Shown here: positions 53,494-62,660 of the stretch, piece by piece | Numbering within the stretch: position 1 is the first letter of the stretch | Layout of the letters: every line of letters starts with the position of its first letter | Source of the DNA: Corynebacterium mastitidis DSM 44356 | Lineage (GTDB): Bacteria > Actinomycetota > Actinomycetes > Mycobacteriales > Mycobacteriaceae | DNA: 64,000 bases | Assembly (NCBI RefSeq): GCF_000375365.1 | Contig: NZ_AQXB01000003.1 | Span: forward strand, 1-64,000 | Direction: 5' to 3' | The notes under the pieces: model-generated | Database searches by the model: none | Told to the model about the DNA's origin: nothing | Seen by the model: only the letters and a program-made list of their open reading frames with translations | Made by a program: the position numbers and the translations under genes

Positions 53494-53544
53494 GTGACCT
53501 TGAGCATTTCTTCCTCTTTTCAGTGGTGGTGGCACGCTTCGTAG
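53494..53544 (+). CDS. trpL: trp leader peptide
   Basis: A 16-codon frame from the GTG at 53494 encoding MTLSISSSFQWWWHAS. Three consecutive Trp codons (53524-53532) near its end are the hallmark of a Trp-sensing leader peptide, as in C. glutamicum trpL. Translation stalling at these codons under Trp starvation would alter folding of the downstream leader. trpE starts 131 bp after its stop. Confidence 0.88.
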   Translation: MTLSISSSFQWWWHAS

Positions 53545-53675
53545 CGGGCCGTCACCCTCATACACGATCAGGCTCGCGGGCTTCCCAGGGAAGCGGCGGG
53601 CCTTCGGTGTATCCGGGTCCGCCTCACCACAGGGCCACCACAGAACCACGGAAAACGCCGAAAGGATGAAAGCAC
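53545..53675 (+). promoter_or_regulatory. trp leader RNA with attenuation structures
   Basis: The region has a short perfect hairpin GCTTCCC-A-GGGAAGC (53580-53594) and CCTTCGG (53601-53607), which can pair with CCGAAAGG just before trpE with one bulged A, covering the trpE Shine-Dalgarno sequence. No G/C hairpin with a T run is visible, so control may act on ribosome access to trpE or by another factor rather than a simple intrinsic terminator. Confidence 0.5.
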
Positions 53676-55247
53676 ATGACGAATAACCACCAGGGTGCCC
53701 CCTCCCTTATAGAACGTAATGTTACGTATCACGAGGACGCCTCCGCCCTCTTCCGCGCCCTCGGCGGGGTCGGCTCGGAGGACGCCGCGCTCCTGGAGAG
53801 CGCGGACATCTCCACCCGCTCCGGCATCAGCTCCCTTGCGGTGCTTCATTCCTCCCTGCGCCTCACCTGCCGGGGCGAGCGCGTGGAGATCACCCCGCTG
53901 AGCCCCTCCGGGGAGATCCTGGCCGAGCGCCTTGGCGAGGAGCTGTCCGCCTACCGCGACGGGGCCGGGGAGGGCGCCTTCCTCTTTCCCCCCTCGGCCG
54001 CCGCGGAGGAGGGGGAGCGCCTCACCGCCGTGAGCACGGTGGAGCCGCTGCGCCGCCTCGTCGAGCCCCCCGGCTACCCGGAGGGCCTGCCTCTGCTCGT
54101 GGGCGGCTTCGCCTTCGATTACCTGGGCACCTTCGAGGATCTGCCCGCCGTGGGGGATTCCCTGAACACCTACCCGGACTACCAGTTCCACCTGGCCGAG
54201 GTGCTGCTGGACATCAACCACCGCGAGCGCACCGCCACCCTCCGCGCGATCGCCGCCCCCGGACACGAGGAGGGGGTGCGGCGGCGCGTCGAATCGCTGG
54301 CCGAGTCCATCGCAGCGTTTCACGTGAAACATCGCCCCCCGCCGGGGGAGCCGGACGGCGCGCTGCAGGTCCAGGCCGAGCCCACGGACGCGGACTTCCG
54401 CGCCCAGGTGGGGGAGATGAAGCGGCACATCGAGCGCGGCGATGTGTACCAGGTGGTGCCGTCCAGGACCTTCACCGCCCCCTGCACGGACGCCTTCGCC
54501 GCCTACCTCCACCTCCGGGCCACCAACCCCAGCCCCTACATGTTCTACGTGCAGGGCGTCTCGGGCGACGGCCGCCCCTTCGAGCTGTTCGGGGCGTCGC
54601 CCGAGTCCAACCTCAAGTACGAGGCGGCCGACCGCACCCTTCAGCTCTATCCCATCGCGGGCACCCGCCCACGCGGTCTGCGGCCGGACGGTTCCGTCGA
54701 TCACGAGCTGGACATACGAAACGAGCTGGCCATGCGCACGGACGCCAAGGAACTCTCGGAACACACCATGCTCGTGGACCTCGCCCGCAACGACCTCGCC
54801 CGCGTGGCGCAGACCGGGACGCGGCGGGTGGCCGACCTGCTCCAGGTGGACCGCTACTCCCGCGTCATGCACCTCATCTCCCGCGTCACCGCCCGCCTCG
54901 CGCCCGGGCTCGACGCCCTGGACGCCTACCGCGCCTGCATGAACATGGGCACGCTCACCGGCGCTCCCAAGCTGCGGGCCACCGAGCTGCTGCGCGGCGT
55001 GGAGAAACAGCGGCGCGGCTCCTACGGGGGCGCCGTGGGCTACCTGCGCGGGGGAGGGGACATGGACACCTGCATCGTGATCCGCTCCGCCTTTGTCCAA
55101 GACGGCGTGGCCGTGGTGCAGGCCGGGGCCGGCGTGGTGCGGGACTCGGACCCGCAGGCCGAGGCCGACGAGACCCTGCACAAGGCCTATGCCGTTCTGC
55201 ACGCCCTGGCGCTCGCCGCCGGAAAGACCGTGGAGGTGATCCGATGA
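53676..55247 (+). CDS. trpE: Anthranilate synthase component I
   Basis: A 523-residue enzyme converting chorismate to anthranilate with TrpG. The N-terminal regulatory LLES element is at residues ~44-47, the site of Trp feedback inhibition. The catalytic domain has GDVYQVVPSRTF (near 257), NPSPYMFYV, FGASPESNLKYE, PIAGTRPRG, DLARNDLARV and GTLTGAPKLRA, then YGGAVGYL. A parS site lies in the central linker (54316-54331, encoding FHVK). It overlaps trpG by 4 bp. Confidence 0.96.
   Translation: MTNNHQGAPSLIERNVTYHEDASALFRALGGVGSEDAALLESADISTRSGISSLAVLHSSLRLTCRGERVEITPLSPSGEILAERLGEELSAYRDGAGEGAFLFPPSAAAEEGERLTAVSTVEPLRRLVEPPGYPEGLPLLVGGFAFDYLGTFEDLPAVGDSLNTYPDYQFHLAEVLLDINHRERTATLRAIAAPGHEEGVRRRVESLAESIAAFHVKHRPPPGEPDGALQVQAEPTDADFRAQVGEMKRHIERGDVYQVVPSRTFTAPCTDAFAAYLHLRATNPSPYMFYVQGVSGDGRPFELFGASPESNLKYEAADRTLQLYPIAGTRPRGLRPDGSVDHELDIRNELAMRTDAKELSEHTMLVDLARNDLARVAQTGTRRVADLLQVDRYSRVMHLISRVTARLAPGLDALDAYRACMNMGTLTGAPKLRATELLRGVEKQRRGSYGGAVGYLRGGGDMDTCIVIRSAFVQDGVAVVQAGAGVVRDSDPQAEADETLHKAYAVLHALALAAGKTVEVIR
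54316..54331. other. parS site 2, inside trpE
   Basis: CGTTTCACGTGAAACA, 15 of 16 matches to consensus, with the core intact. It lies in the variable linker of TrpE. Confidence 0.9.
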
Positions 55248-55894
55248 ATCCCGCGCACATCGTCCTCGTGGACAACCACGATTCCTTCGTCTACAACCTC
55301 GTGGACGCCCTGCGCGCCGGGGGGCACCGCTGCACGGTGTTCCGCAACTCGGTGCCCACGGCGGAGGTCCTCGCCGCCCGCCCGGACCTCCTGGTCCTCT
55401 CGCCCGGGCCCGGGCACCCGCGCGAGGCGGGCACCATGATGGAGACCCTGGCGCGCGCACTCGACCTCGGCGTGCCCACCCTCGGCATCTGCCTGGGGTT
55501 CCAGGCCCTCCTGGAGCACTTCGGCGGCAGCGTGGTGCCCTGCGGCCCGGTGCACGGCACCACGGACGTCATGCGGCTGACGTCGGCCGCCGCAGACTCC
55601 GGCATCTTCCACGGACTGACCATCGACGCCGAGCCCGACCACCCCGAGCGGGAGGGGCGCGCCGTGCCCGTGGCGCGCTATCACTCCCTCGGCTGCACCG
55701 CCGCGCCGGAGGGGATGGAGGCCCTGGGGTGGTCGGACTCCCGCATCGGCGAGGTGATCATGGCCGCCCGGTGCACCGACCGCCCCGCGATCGGCCTCCA
55801 GTTCCACCCGGAGTCCGTACTCAGCCCCAGCGGCCCGATCCTGCTCGACCGCCTCATCTCCCACCTCCTCACCCACCGGAAGGAAGCAGCGTGA
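55244..55894 (+). CDS. trpG: Anthranilate synthase glutamine amidotransferase subunit
   Basis: A 216-residue class I amidotransferase. The catalytic triad is seen as Cys in GICLGFQAL (near residue 84), and His and Glu in LQFHPESV (near 185). VDNHDSFVYNLVDALR and LLVLSPGPGHPREAG are typical. It gives ammonia from glutamine to TrpE. The gene overlaps trpE by 4 bp at its start (ATGA) and trpD at its end (GTGA). Confidence 0.96.
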   Translation: MNPAHIVLVDNHDSFVYNLVDALRAGGHRCTVFRNSVPTAEVLAARPDLLVLSPGPGHPREAGTMMETLARALDLGVPTLGICLGFQALLEHFGGSVVPCGPVHGTTDVMRLTSAAADSGIFHGLTIDAEPDHPEREGRAVPVARYHSLGCTAAPEGMEALGWSDSRIGEVIMAARCTDRPAIGLQFHPESVLSPSGPILLDRLISHLLTHRKEAA

Positions 55895-56919
55895 CCAGCC
55901 CCGAAGCCCTGCGCAACCTCATCGCCTACCTGGACGAGCCTCGCCCCACCGCGGAGCAGGCGCAGGAGGTCTTTACGCCCCTCACCGTGGGGGAGTACGA
56001 CGACGTCCACATCGCCGCGCTCCTCACGGCCATCCGCACGCGGGGAGAAACGCGCGCGGACCTCCTTGGCGCGGCCCGCGCCTTCCTCGCCGCCGGGCGG
56101 CCCTTTCCCATCACCGGCAGGGGCATCACCGATACCGCCGGAACCGGGGGAGACGGCCTCAACACCATCAACATCACCACCGGGGCCTCCCTCATCGCGG
56201 CCGCGGGCGGGGTCCCGATGGTCAAGTGCGGGAACCGCTCCGTGTCCTCCGCCTCCGGCTCCGCGGACGTCCTGGAGGCCATGAACATCCCGCTTGACCT
56301 CGACCCCGACCGGGCGGTGCGGCAATTCGAGGCCTCGCGCTTTACCTTCCTCTTCGCCCCCGCCTACCACCCGGCCATCGCGCACGTACAACCCGTGCGC
56401 CGCGCCCTGAAGATACCCACCATCTTCAACACCCTCGGCCCGGTGCTCTCCCCGGCCCGCCCGGAGTTTCAGATCATGGGCGTGGCCCAGCCCCGCCTGG
56501 GCCGCATGCTGGCCGAGGTGTTCCGGGAGCTGGGCCGCACCCGGGCCCTGGTGGTGCACGGCTCGGGGGCGGACGAGATCGCCGTGTGGGGCCCCACGCA
56601 AGTGTGGGAGCTCACCCCCTCGGGCGAGATCGAGGAATACACGCTCCGCCCGCAGGACATGGGCCTGGGCACCCACGCGCTCGACGCCCTGGTGGGCGGC
56701 GACGCCCGGGAGAACGCCCGCCACCTCTACGCGGCCTTCGAGGGCACCGGGCCCGCCGCGCACCGCGACGCCCTCGCGGCCTCCGCCGGGGCCATGTTCT
56801 ACGTCTCCGGTCACGCCCCGAGCGTCCGCGAGGGCGTGGAGCGCGCCCTGACCACGATGAGCGAGGGGACCGTCAGCCGGTGGCTGCGCACCCACGAGGA
56901 GGCCAACTATGCCCGCTAA
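55891..56919 (+). CDS. trpD: Anthranilate phosphoribosyltransferase
   Basis: A 342-residue enzyme, third in the pathway, starting at the GTG at 55891 that overlaps the trpG stop. The PRPP-binding loop is DTAGTGGDGLNTINITT (near residue 78), followed by MVKCGNRSVSSASGSADVLEA (near 110) and HPAIAHVQPVRRALKIPTIFNTLGPVLSP (near 155). The length is normal. Its 3' end overlaps trpCF by 11 bp. Confidence 0.95.
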   Translation: MTSPEALRNLIAYLDEPRPTAEQAQEVFTPLTVGEYDDVHIAALLTAIRTRGETRADLLGAARAFLAAGRPFPITGRGITDTAGTGGDGLNTINITTGASLIAAAGGVPMVKCGNRSVSSASGSADVLEAMNIPLDLDPDRAVRQFEASRFTFLFAPAYHPAIAHVQPVRRALKIPTIFNTLGPVLSPARPEFQIMGVAQPRLGRMLAEVFRELGRTRALVVHGSGADEIAVWGPTQVWELTPSGEIEEYTLRPQDMGLGTHALDALVGGDARENARHLYAAFEGTGPAAHRDALAASAGAMFYVSGHAPSVREGVERALTTMSEGTVSRWLRTHEEANYAR

Positions 56920-58432
56920 GATGCCCACCGTCCTGGAGGGGATCGTGGCCGCCCGCCGCGCGCGCCTCCCGGAGATCCGCGCGCGCATCGCCCACGTGGA
57001 TCCCGCGCGGCTCGCCCCCTCCACGCGCTCCCTCTACCACCACCTCGGCGGGGGAGAGGAGGGGGGCGCCGCGCGCACCAACCGCTTCATCATGGAGTGC
57101 AAGTCCTCCTCGCCCTCCCTGGGCACGATCCGGGAGCGCTACGAGCCGGGCGAGATCGCCGCGGTGTATTCGCGCTACGCCTCCGGGATCTCGGTGCTGT
57201 GCGAGCCGGAGCGCTTTGGCGGGGACTACGACCACCTGGCCACCGTGGCCGCCAGCACCCACCTGCCGGTTCTGTGCAAGGACTTCATCGTGGACCCCGC
57301 GCAGGTCCACGCCGCCCGGTACTTCGGTGCGGACGCGATCCTGCTCATGCTCTCCGTCCTCGACGACGTCGACTACACGAACCTCTCCGCCGAGGCGCGC
57401 CTCCTGGGCATGGACGTGCTCACGGAGGTCATCGACGAGGAGGAGGTGGCGCGCGCGCTGCGGCTGGGGGCACGGATCGTGGGCATCAACCACCGCAACC
57501 TCCACGACCTCTCCATCGACCTCTCCCGGTCCGGGCGCCTGGCCGCGCTCCTTCCCCCGGAGGTCGTGGTGGTCTCCGAGTCCGGCATCCGGGATCGCCG
57601 CGCCGTGACGCTGCTGGGGGAGCACTCGCACGCCTTCCTCGTGGGCTCCCAGCTCACCGGGCAGCCGGACGTCGACCGGGCCGCCCGCCGCCTGGTGTTC
57701 GGGGAGAACAAGGTGTGCGGGCTCACCCGGCCCTCCGCCGCCCAGGCCGCCCGCGCCGTGGGCGCCGCGTACGGCGGTCTCATCTTCGAGGAGGGATCGC
57801 CGCGCAACGTTTCACGTGAAACGACGCTCTCCATCGCGGCCGCCGAGCCGGGACTCGACTACGTGGCCGTGTCCCGCCGGACCTCCGGCTGGGGGGAGCT
57901 GCTCGACGGCCTCCCCGTGGCCGCCGCACAGGTGCACGCCCCCAACCTGGGAAGCGTGGACGAGGAGGAGCGGCTGCTCCGCGAGATCCGCGCGGACCTC
58001 GACGCCCACGGGCTCGAGAGCGTGCGCCTCTGGCGCTCCGTCTCCATGACCTCCGCCGGGGGACCCGACCTGGCCCGGGGGCTTTCCCGCCTGATCGAAG
58101 AGGGGCCGCTCGACCGGCTCGTGCTCGACTCCGGCTCCGGCGGATCCGGGCAGGCCTTCGACTGGTCCCTGATCCCCGAGGCCGCCCGCTCCCGCAGCCT
58201 CCTGGCCGGGGGGATAGGGCCCGACAACCTCGCCGCCGCCCTCCGCGTGGGCTGCGACGGCGTGGACCTCAACTCCGGCGTGGAATACGGGCCCGAGGCC
58301 GGGGCCTGGACGGGGGAGAAGGACGCCTCAGCCCTGCGCCGCTGCTTCGACATCATCCGCGCGCACGGCGATCACGGGGACCACGGCCCGCACAGCACCC
58401 ACGATCCCGCTCCCTCCCACGAAAGGACATAA
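56909..58432 (+). CDS. trpCF: Bifunctional indole-3-glycerol-phosphate synthase / PRA isomerase
   Basis: A 507-residue fusion. IGPS (residues ~1-265) has [13 protein letters not shown] (catalytic Lys near 66), [24 protein letters not shown] and [12 protein letters not shown] (~270-490) has NKVCGLTR (catalytic Cys near 272), [34 protein letters not shown] and [10 protein letters not shown]. The C-terminal ~20 residues are His/Asp-rich. A parS site (57808-57823) encodes the NVSRET segment of the PRAI domain. The fusion is typical of Corynebacterium and enterics. trpB starts 4 bp after. Confidence 0.95.
   Translation: MPAKMPTVLEGIVAARRARLPEIRARIAHVDPARLAPSTRSLYHHLGGGEEGGAARTNRFIMECKSSSPSLGTIRERYEPGEIAAVYSRYASGISVLCEPERFGGDYDHLATVAASTHLPVLCKDFIVDPAQVHAARYFGADAILLMLSVLDDVDYTNLSAEARLLGMDVLTEVIDEEEVARALRLGARIVGINHRNLHDLSIDLSRSGRLAALLPPEVVVVSESGIRDRRAVTLLGEHSHAFLVGSQLTGQPDVDRAARRLVFGENKVCGLTRPSAAQAARAVGAAYGGLIFEEGSPRNVSRETTLSIAAAEPGLDYVAVSRRTSGWGELLDGLPVAAAQVHAPNLGSVDEEERLLREIRADLDAHGLESVRLWRSVSMTSAGGPDLARGLSRLIEEGPLDRLVLDSGSGGSGQAFDWSLIPEAARSRSLLAGGIGPDNLAAALRVGCDGVDLNSGVEYGPEAGAWTGEKDASALRRCFDIIRAHGDHGDHGPHSTHDPAPSHERT
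57808..57823. other. parS site 3, inside trpCF
   Basis: CGTTTCACGTGAAACG, 14 of 16 matches with a perfect 14-bp core; it encodes Val-Ser-Arg-Glu-Thr in the PRAI domain. Confidence 0.88.
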
Positions 58433-58436
58433 CCCC

Positions 58437-59684
58437 ATGACCTCTTCCCACCCCCTCCTCCCGGCGTACTTCGGGGAGTTCGGCGGGCAATTCGTCCCGG
58501 AGTCCCTCATCCCGGCGCTCGACCAGCTCGAGAGGGCCTTCGTGGACGCCCTGGCGGACGAGGCGTTCATGGAGGAGTATCGCGGGCTGCTCCGCGATTA
58601 CCTCGGGCGCCCCACCCCGCTCACCGAGTGCCGCAACGTTCCACGTGAAACATCCGGCGGATCCGCCGACACCGCCCGGGTGCGGATCTTCCTCAAGCGC
58701 GAGGACCTGGTGCACGGCGGCGCGCACAAGACCAACCAGGTGATCGGCCAGATCCTGCTGGCCAAGAAGATGGGCAAGCGGCGCATCATCGCGGAGACCG
58801 GCGCGGGCCAGCACGGCACGGCCACCGCCCTGGCCTGCGCACTCCTGGGCATGGAGTGCGTGATCTACATGGGCGCCAAGGACGTGGAGCGTCAGCAGCC
58901 TAACGTGTACCGGATGCGGCTCCACGGCGCCACCGTGGTGCCCGTGGACACCGGCTCCGGCACGCTCAAGGACGCCGTGAACGAGGCCCTGCGCGACTGG
59001 ACGGCCACCTTCCACGAGTCCCACTACCTGCTGGGCACCGCCGCCGGACCGCACCCGTTTCCCACCATCGTCAAGGAGTTTCACCGCGTAATCTCCCAGG
59101 AGGCCAAGGCCCAGATACTCGAGCGCACCGGCTCCCTGCCGGACGTGGTGGTGGCCTGCGTGGGCGGCGGCTCCAACGCCATCGGCATGTTCGCGGAGTT
59201 CCTCGACGAGCCCTCCGTGGAGCTGGTGGGCACCGAGGCCGCGGGCGAGGGGATGGACTCGGGCCGCCACGGCGCCACCATCAACAACGGGCAGGTGGGC
59301 ATCCTCCACGGGGCGCGCTCCTACCTCATGCGCACCGCGGAGGGGCAGGTGGAGGAGTCCTATTCCATCTCGGCCGGGCTGGACTATCCCGGCGTGGGGC
59401 CCGAGCACGCCCACCTCTCCGCCACCGGCAGGGCCCGCTACGTGGGCATCACCGACGCCGAGGCCCTGGAGGCCTTCCAGATCCTGGCCCGCCGCGAGGG
59501 CATCATCCCGGCCCTGGAGTCCTCCCACGCCTTCGCCTACGCCCTGAAGCGCGCCCGCTCCGCGCAGGAGGAGGGCCGGGACCTGACCATCCTGGTCTCC
59601 CTGTCAGGGCGCGGAGACAAGGACGTGGATCACGTCCGCCGCACCCTCGACGCCCACCCCCAGCTCGTATTGGAGGACAACTAA
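58437..59684 (+). CDS. trpB: Tryptophan synthase beta subunit
   Basis: A 415-residue PLP enzyme that joins indole and serine. The PLP lysine is in [14 protein letters not shown] (near residue 99), with [15 protein letters not shown], the phosphate-binding [10 protein letters not shown] (near 240) and [11 protein letters not shown] at the end. A variable insert with a parS-like site (58637-58652) encodes [14 protein letters not shown] near residue 68, in a surface loop before the LKREDL strand. It overlaps trpA by 1 bp (TAATG). Confidence 0.96.
   Translation: MTSSHPLLPAYFGEFGGQFVPESLIPALDQLERAFVDALADEAFMEEYRGLLRDYLGRPTPLTECRNVPRETSGGSADTARVRIFLKREDLVHGGAHKTNQVIGQILLAKKMGKRRIIAETGAGQHGTATALACALLGMECVIYMGAKDVERQQPNVYRMRLHGATVVPVDTGSGTLKDAVNEALRDWTATFHESHYLLGTAAGPHPFPTIVKEFHRVISQEAKAQILERTGSLPDVVVACVGGGSNAIGMFAEFLDEPSVELVGTEAAGEGMDSGRHGATINNGQVGILHGARSYLMRTAEGQVEESYSISAGLDYPGVGPEHAHLSATGRARYVGITDAEALEAFQILARREGIIPALESSHAFAYALKRARSAQEEGRDLTILVSLSGRGDKDVDHVRRTLDAHPQLVLEDN
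58637..58652. other. parS-like site 4, inside trpB
   Basis: CGTTCCACGTGAAACA has one core mismatch (T to C). It sits in a variable surface loop of TrpB, encoding Val-Pro-Arg-Glu-Thr; it may be a weaker ParB site. Confidence 0.65.
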
Positions 59685-60541
59685 TGAGCCGCTTTGACAC
59701 CCTCTTCTCCCGCCTCCGCGAGGAGGGGGCCTTCGTGCCCTTCCTCATGCTGGGCGATCCCTCCCCGGAGGATTCCCTGGAGATCGTGCGGGCGCTCGTC
59801 GCCGCCGGGGCGGACGCCCTGGAACTGGGCGTGCCGTTCTCCGACCCGGTGGCCGACGGCCCCACCATCCAGGCGGCCCACGTCCGCGCGCTGGCCGGGG
59901 GAGCGAGCCTGGAGGGCTCCCTGGCGCAGATCCGGGCCATCCGCGAGGAGTTTCCCCGCCTGCCCCTGGGCATGCTGGTGTACGGCAACGTGCCCTTCGC
60001 CCGTGGGCTGGACGCCTTCTACCGGGAGTTCGCGGAGGCCGGGGCCGACGCGATCCTGCTCCCCGACGTACCCGTGCGCGAGGGCGGGCCCTTCATCAAA
60101 GCCGCCGAGCGCGCGGGCATCGACCCCGTGTTCATCGCCCCGCCGCAGGCCGCGGAGGCGGTGCTGGAATCCGTGGCCGCCCACTCGCGCGGCTACATCT
60201 ACGCGGTGTCCCGCGACGGCGTCACCGGCACCGAGAAGCAGTCGCGCACCGTGGGACTGAAGGAGGCGGTGGAGCACGTCGCGCGGTTCGGCGGCGCCCC
60301 CATCCTGCTGGGCTTCGGCATCTCCCGCCCGGAGCACGTCCGGGCGGCCATGCAGGCCGGGGCGGCGGGGGCCATCACGGGCTCGGCCATCACGAAGATC
60401 GTCGAGGGGCACTGCGTGCCGGACGAGTCCCGGCCCTCGCGCTCCGAGCACGGGGTGCCGGCGTCCCGGGTGGGGGACCGGGCGGCGCTGCGGGCGGAGC
60501 TGGAGGAGTACGTACGCGAGATGAAGCGGGCAACACTGTGA
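59684..60541 (+). CDS. trpA: Tryptophan synthase alpha subunit
   Basis: A 285-residue TIM-barrel enzyme. The catalytic Glu is in LELGVPFSDPVADGPTIQ (near residue 47) and the catalytic Asp near 58. FVPFLMLGDPSPEDSLE at the start and GFGISRPEHVRAAMQAGAAGAITGSAI near 205 are typical. It releases indole to TrpB through the tunnel. It ends the operon. Only a weak G/C hairpin (CTTTCCC/GGGGAAGG, 60569-60586) follows. Confidence 0.96.
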   Translation: MSRFDTLFSRLREEGAFVPFLMLGDPSPEDSLEIVRALVAAGADALELGVPFSDPVADGPTIQAAHVRALAGGASLEGSLAQIRAIREEFPRLPLGMLVYGNVPFARGLDAFYREFAEAGADAILLPDVPVREGGPFIKAAERAGIDPVFIAPPQAAEAVLESVAAHSRGYIYAVSRDGVTGTEKQSRTVGLKEAVEHVARFGGAPILLGFGISRPEHVRAAMQAGAAGAITGSAITKIVEGHCVPDESRPSRSEHGVPASRVGDRAALRAELEEYVREMKRATL

Positions 60542-60603
60542 CGTAAGTTTTCTTAGGCTCCGCTTGCTTTCCCGGCGGGGAAGGACGGCGCATACTGGGG
60601 TGC

Positions 60604-60987
60604 ATGGTCGATTCCCCGCTTCTCCCCTGCAGCCGCCGCCTCTTCCTCGCCGGCAGCGCCACCACCCTCGCCGGAGCGCTCCTCGCCGCCTGCGGCTCGA
60701 GCCCCACCGAGGAGGTCGCCGCCACCGACGTGCCCGTGGGCAGCGCCGTGATCGTGGGGGACTTCATCGTCGCGCAGCCCACCGAGGGGCAGTACCGCGC
60801 CTACTCCACCACCTGCCCGCACCAGAGCAGCAAGATCACCGAGGTGGAGGGGGACACGGTGCGCTGCCCCGCGCACAACTCCGTGTTCTCCCTCAAGGAC
60901 GGGTCCGTGGTGGAGGGGCCCGCGCGGGCTCCCCTCACCGAGGGATCCGCGGAGCAAAACGGCGCGCAGGTGCGCGCGAGCCTCTAA
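60604..60987 (+). CDS. Rieske [2Fe-2S] lipoprotein
   Basis: A 127-residue protein. Its signal peptide has twin Arg (SRRLFLAG, residues ~10-17) and a lipobox LLAAC (Cys ~30), so it is probably exported folded by Tat and lipid-anchored. The Rieske cluster ligands are TTCPHQSSK (Cys/His near 70-73) and RCPAHNSVF (Cys/His near 88-91). It resembles small extracytoplasmic Rieske proteins of unknown partner rather than a cytochrome bc1 subunit. It is followed after 10 bp by the transporter gene. Confidence 0.88.
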   Translation: MVDSPLLPCSRRLFLAGSATTLAGALLAACGSSPTEEVAATDVPVGSAVIVGDFIVAQPTEGQYRAYSTTCPHQSSKITEVEGDTVRCPAHNSVFSLKDGSVVEGPARAPLTEGSAEQNGAQVRASL

Positions 60988-60997
60988 AATCCGCAGG

Positions 60998-61957
60998 ATG
61001 AGCCTACTCAAGCGCCAAGACCCCCTCATCTTCCTCATCCTCGCGGCCGTGGTGGTGGCCATCCTCGCCCCGGCCCAGGGCTCCTTCGCGGAGGCCTTGT
61101 CCGCCGCCACATCGGTGGCCATCGCCGTGCTGTTCTTCCTGTACGGCGCCCGCCTGTCCGCGCAGGAGGCGCTGCGCGGCCTGAACAACTGGCGCCTGCA
61201 CCTGCTCATCCTGGGCTGCACCTTCGTGGTGTTTCCGCTCATCGGCCTGGGGCTTCGGCCCCTCACGCTCTTCCTGCCGCAGGACCTCTACCTGGGTATC
61301 CTGTATCTCACCCTGGTGCCCTCCACCGTGCAGTCCTCGGTGGCCTTTACCTCCATCGCCCGGGGCAACGTGGCGGGGGCCATCGTGGCGGCCTCGGTGA
61401 GCAACCTCGCCGGGGTGTTCCTCACCCCGCTCCTGGTGTTCGCCCTGATGAACAGCCAGTCGGGCCTGCGCATCGACGCCTCGGTGTTCCTCGACATCGC
61501 GCTCCAGCTACTCATCCCGTTCCTCCTCGGGCAGGTCGCGCGCCGCTGGGTGGGGGGCCTCGCGGCGCACAGGGCCACCAAGATCGTGGATCGCGGCTCC
61601 ATCACGATGGTGGTGTACTCGGCCTTCTCCGCCGGGGTGGTGGAGGGGGTGTGGGCCACCACCTCCGCCCCGGAGGTGGTGTTTCTCATCCTCCTCTCCG
61701 TGGCCCTCGTGGCCCTCATGCTGTGGCTGACCAAGGCGGGCGCGCGGCGCCTGGGCTTCGGGCGGGGGGACGCCCTTGCGGCGCAGTTCTGCGGCACCAA
61801 GAAGTCCCTCGCCTCGGGCCTGCCCATGGCCTCCGTGATGTTCGGCGGGGGCGGGCTGGGCCTGCTGATCCTGCCGCTGATGATCTTCCACCAGGTTCAG
61901 CTCATGATGTGCTCCTGGCTGGCGGCGCGCTACGCGCGCCAGGATCCTTCGGCATAG
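60998..61957 (+). CDS. SBF-like (bile acid:Na+ symporter family) transporter
   Basis: A 319-residue protein with about ten membrane segments. It resembles the DUF4137/SBF_like group: FLYGARLSAQEALRGLNNWRLHLLILGCTFVVFPLIGL (near 45-85), LVPSTVQSSVAFTSIARGNVAGAIVAASVSNLAGVFLTPLL (near 107-150), the crossover-helix region of the fold, and FCGTKKSLASGLPMASVMF (near 264). These carry organic anions with Na+. The ATG is 10 bp after the Rieske gene, so co-expression is likely. Substrate unknown. Confidence 0.88.
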   Translation: MSLLKRQDPLIFLILAAVVVAILAPAQGSFAEALSAATSVAIAVLFFLYGARLSAQEALRGLNNWRLHLLILGCTFVVFPLIGLGLRPLTLFLPQDLYLGILYLTLVPSTVQSSVAFTSIARGNVAGAIVAASVSNLAGVFLTPLLVFALMNSQSGLRIDASVFLDIALQLLIPFLLGQVARRWVGGLAAHRATKIVDRGSITMVVYSAFSAGVVEGVWATTSAPEVVFLILLSVALVALMLWLTKAGARRLGFGRGDALAAQFCGTKKSLASGLPMASVMFGGGGLGLLILPLMIFHQVQLMMCSWLAARYARQDPSA

Positions 61958-61979
61958 GGCCGGGGGAGGGGCGGCTACA

Positions 61980-62306
61980 ATGGCGGCAATGAACTCCTCG
62001 CTTTTCCTTCGCACCACCCTCACCGTGCCCGGTGCCGGCACGGCCGTGCACGTGGCGGAGCTGCACCCGCTGGACGCCCGCCGGTGCCGCCTGGCGCGCA
62101 TCGTCGAGGTCGATCCCGAGGGGCGCCCCACCGGGGCGGCGGCGGGGGACCGCCACTACGGGATGGCCACGCCGCCGCAGGCCATCGTCCCGCACCCCGA
62201 TACCTACGGGGACTTTCCCGACGTGTCCGCCGAGCGGATCGACGCGGAGGAGTTCGGCCGCCTCTGGGCCACGGCCGTGGCGGCGTTCCCGGGGCTCGAC
62301 ACCTAG
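61980..62306 (+). CDS. Hypothetical small soluble protein
   Basis: Up to 108 residues from the ATG at 61980; an in-frame ATG at 61989 gives 105. It is soluble with one beta-rich half (FLRTTLTVPGAGTAVHVAELHPLD) and an acidic helical C-terminal half (DAEEFGRLWATAVAAFPGLDT). No family recognised. It lies 22 bp after the transporter gene on the same strand and is convergent with azlD (9-bp gap). Confidence 0.6.
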   Translation: MAAMNSSLFLRTTLTVPGAGTAVHVAELHPLDARRCRLARIVEVDPEGRPTGAAAGDRHYGMATPPQAIVPHPDTYGDFPDVSAERIDAEEFGRLWATAVAAFPGLDT

Positions 62307-62315
62307 GGTCCGGCC

Positions 62316-62660
62316 TCAGAACACCGCGTTGACCAGGATCATGTAGGCGGCGGTGCCCGCCAGGATGGACAGCCCCGCCTGCCGCCGCCAAACGTGGAGG
62401 CCCAGCGTCAGCGCCCCGGCCAGCAGGGCCGCCCCCACGCCACCGGGGGCGTGGGCCTGCCCCGCGATGGTGTACACCACCAGCACCACCATCACGCCCA
62501 CCGGCATGGTCATGCCCAGGGTGCCCATGAAGTGGCTGCGGCGCAGCATCCTCTTCGCGCTATAGGGGAACTGGCGCAGCAGCACCGTCACCAGCGCCAC
62601 CGGGACCAGCACCGCCGCGACGTCGGCCAGCGCGATTCCCTCCGGCAGCCCTGCGCTCAC
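62316..62660 (-). CDS. azlD: Branched-chain amino acid exporter subunit AzlD/BrnE
   Basis: A 114-residue protein from the GTG at 62660, which overlaps the azlC stop (GTGA). It has four hydrophobic segments and an internal FPYSAKRML loop, as in AzlD/BrnE. With AzlC/BrnF it forms the two-component exporter of Ile, Leu, Val and Met known in C. glutamicum. No Lrp-type regulator is in the window, so regulation is not visible. Confidence 0.88.
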   Translation of the reverse strand: MSAGLPEGIALADVAAVLVPVALVTVLLRQFPYSAKRMLRRSHFMGTLGMTMPVGVMVVLVVYTIAGQAHAPGGVGAALLAGALTLGLHVWRRQAGLSILAGTAAYMILVNAVF

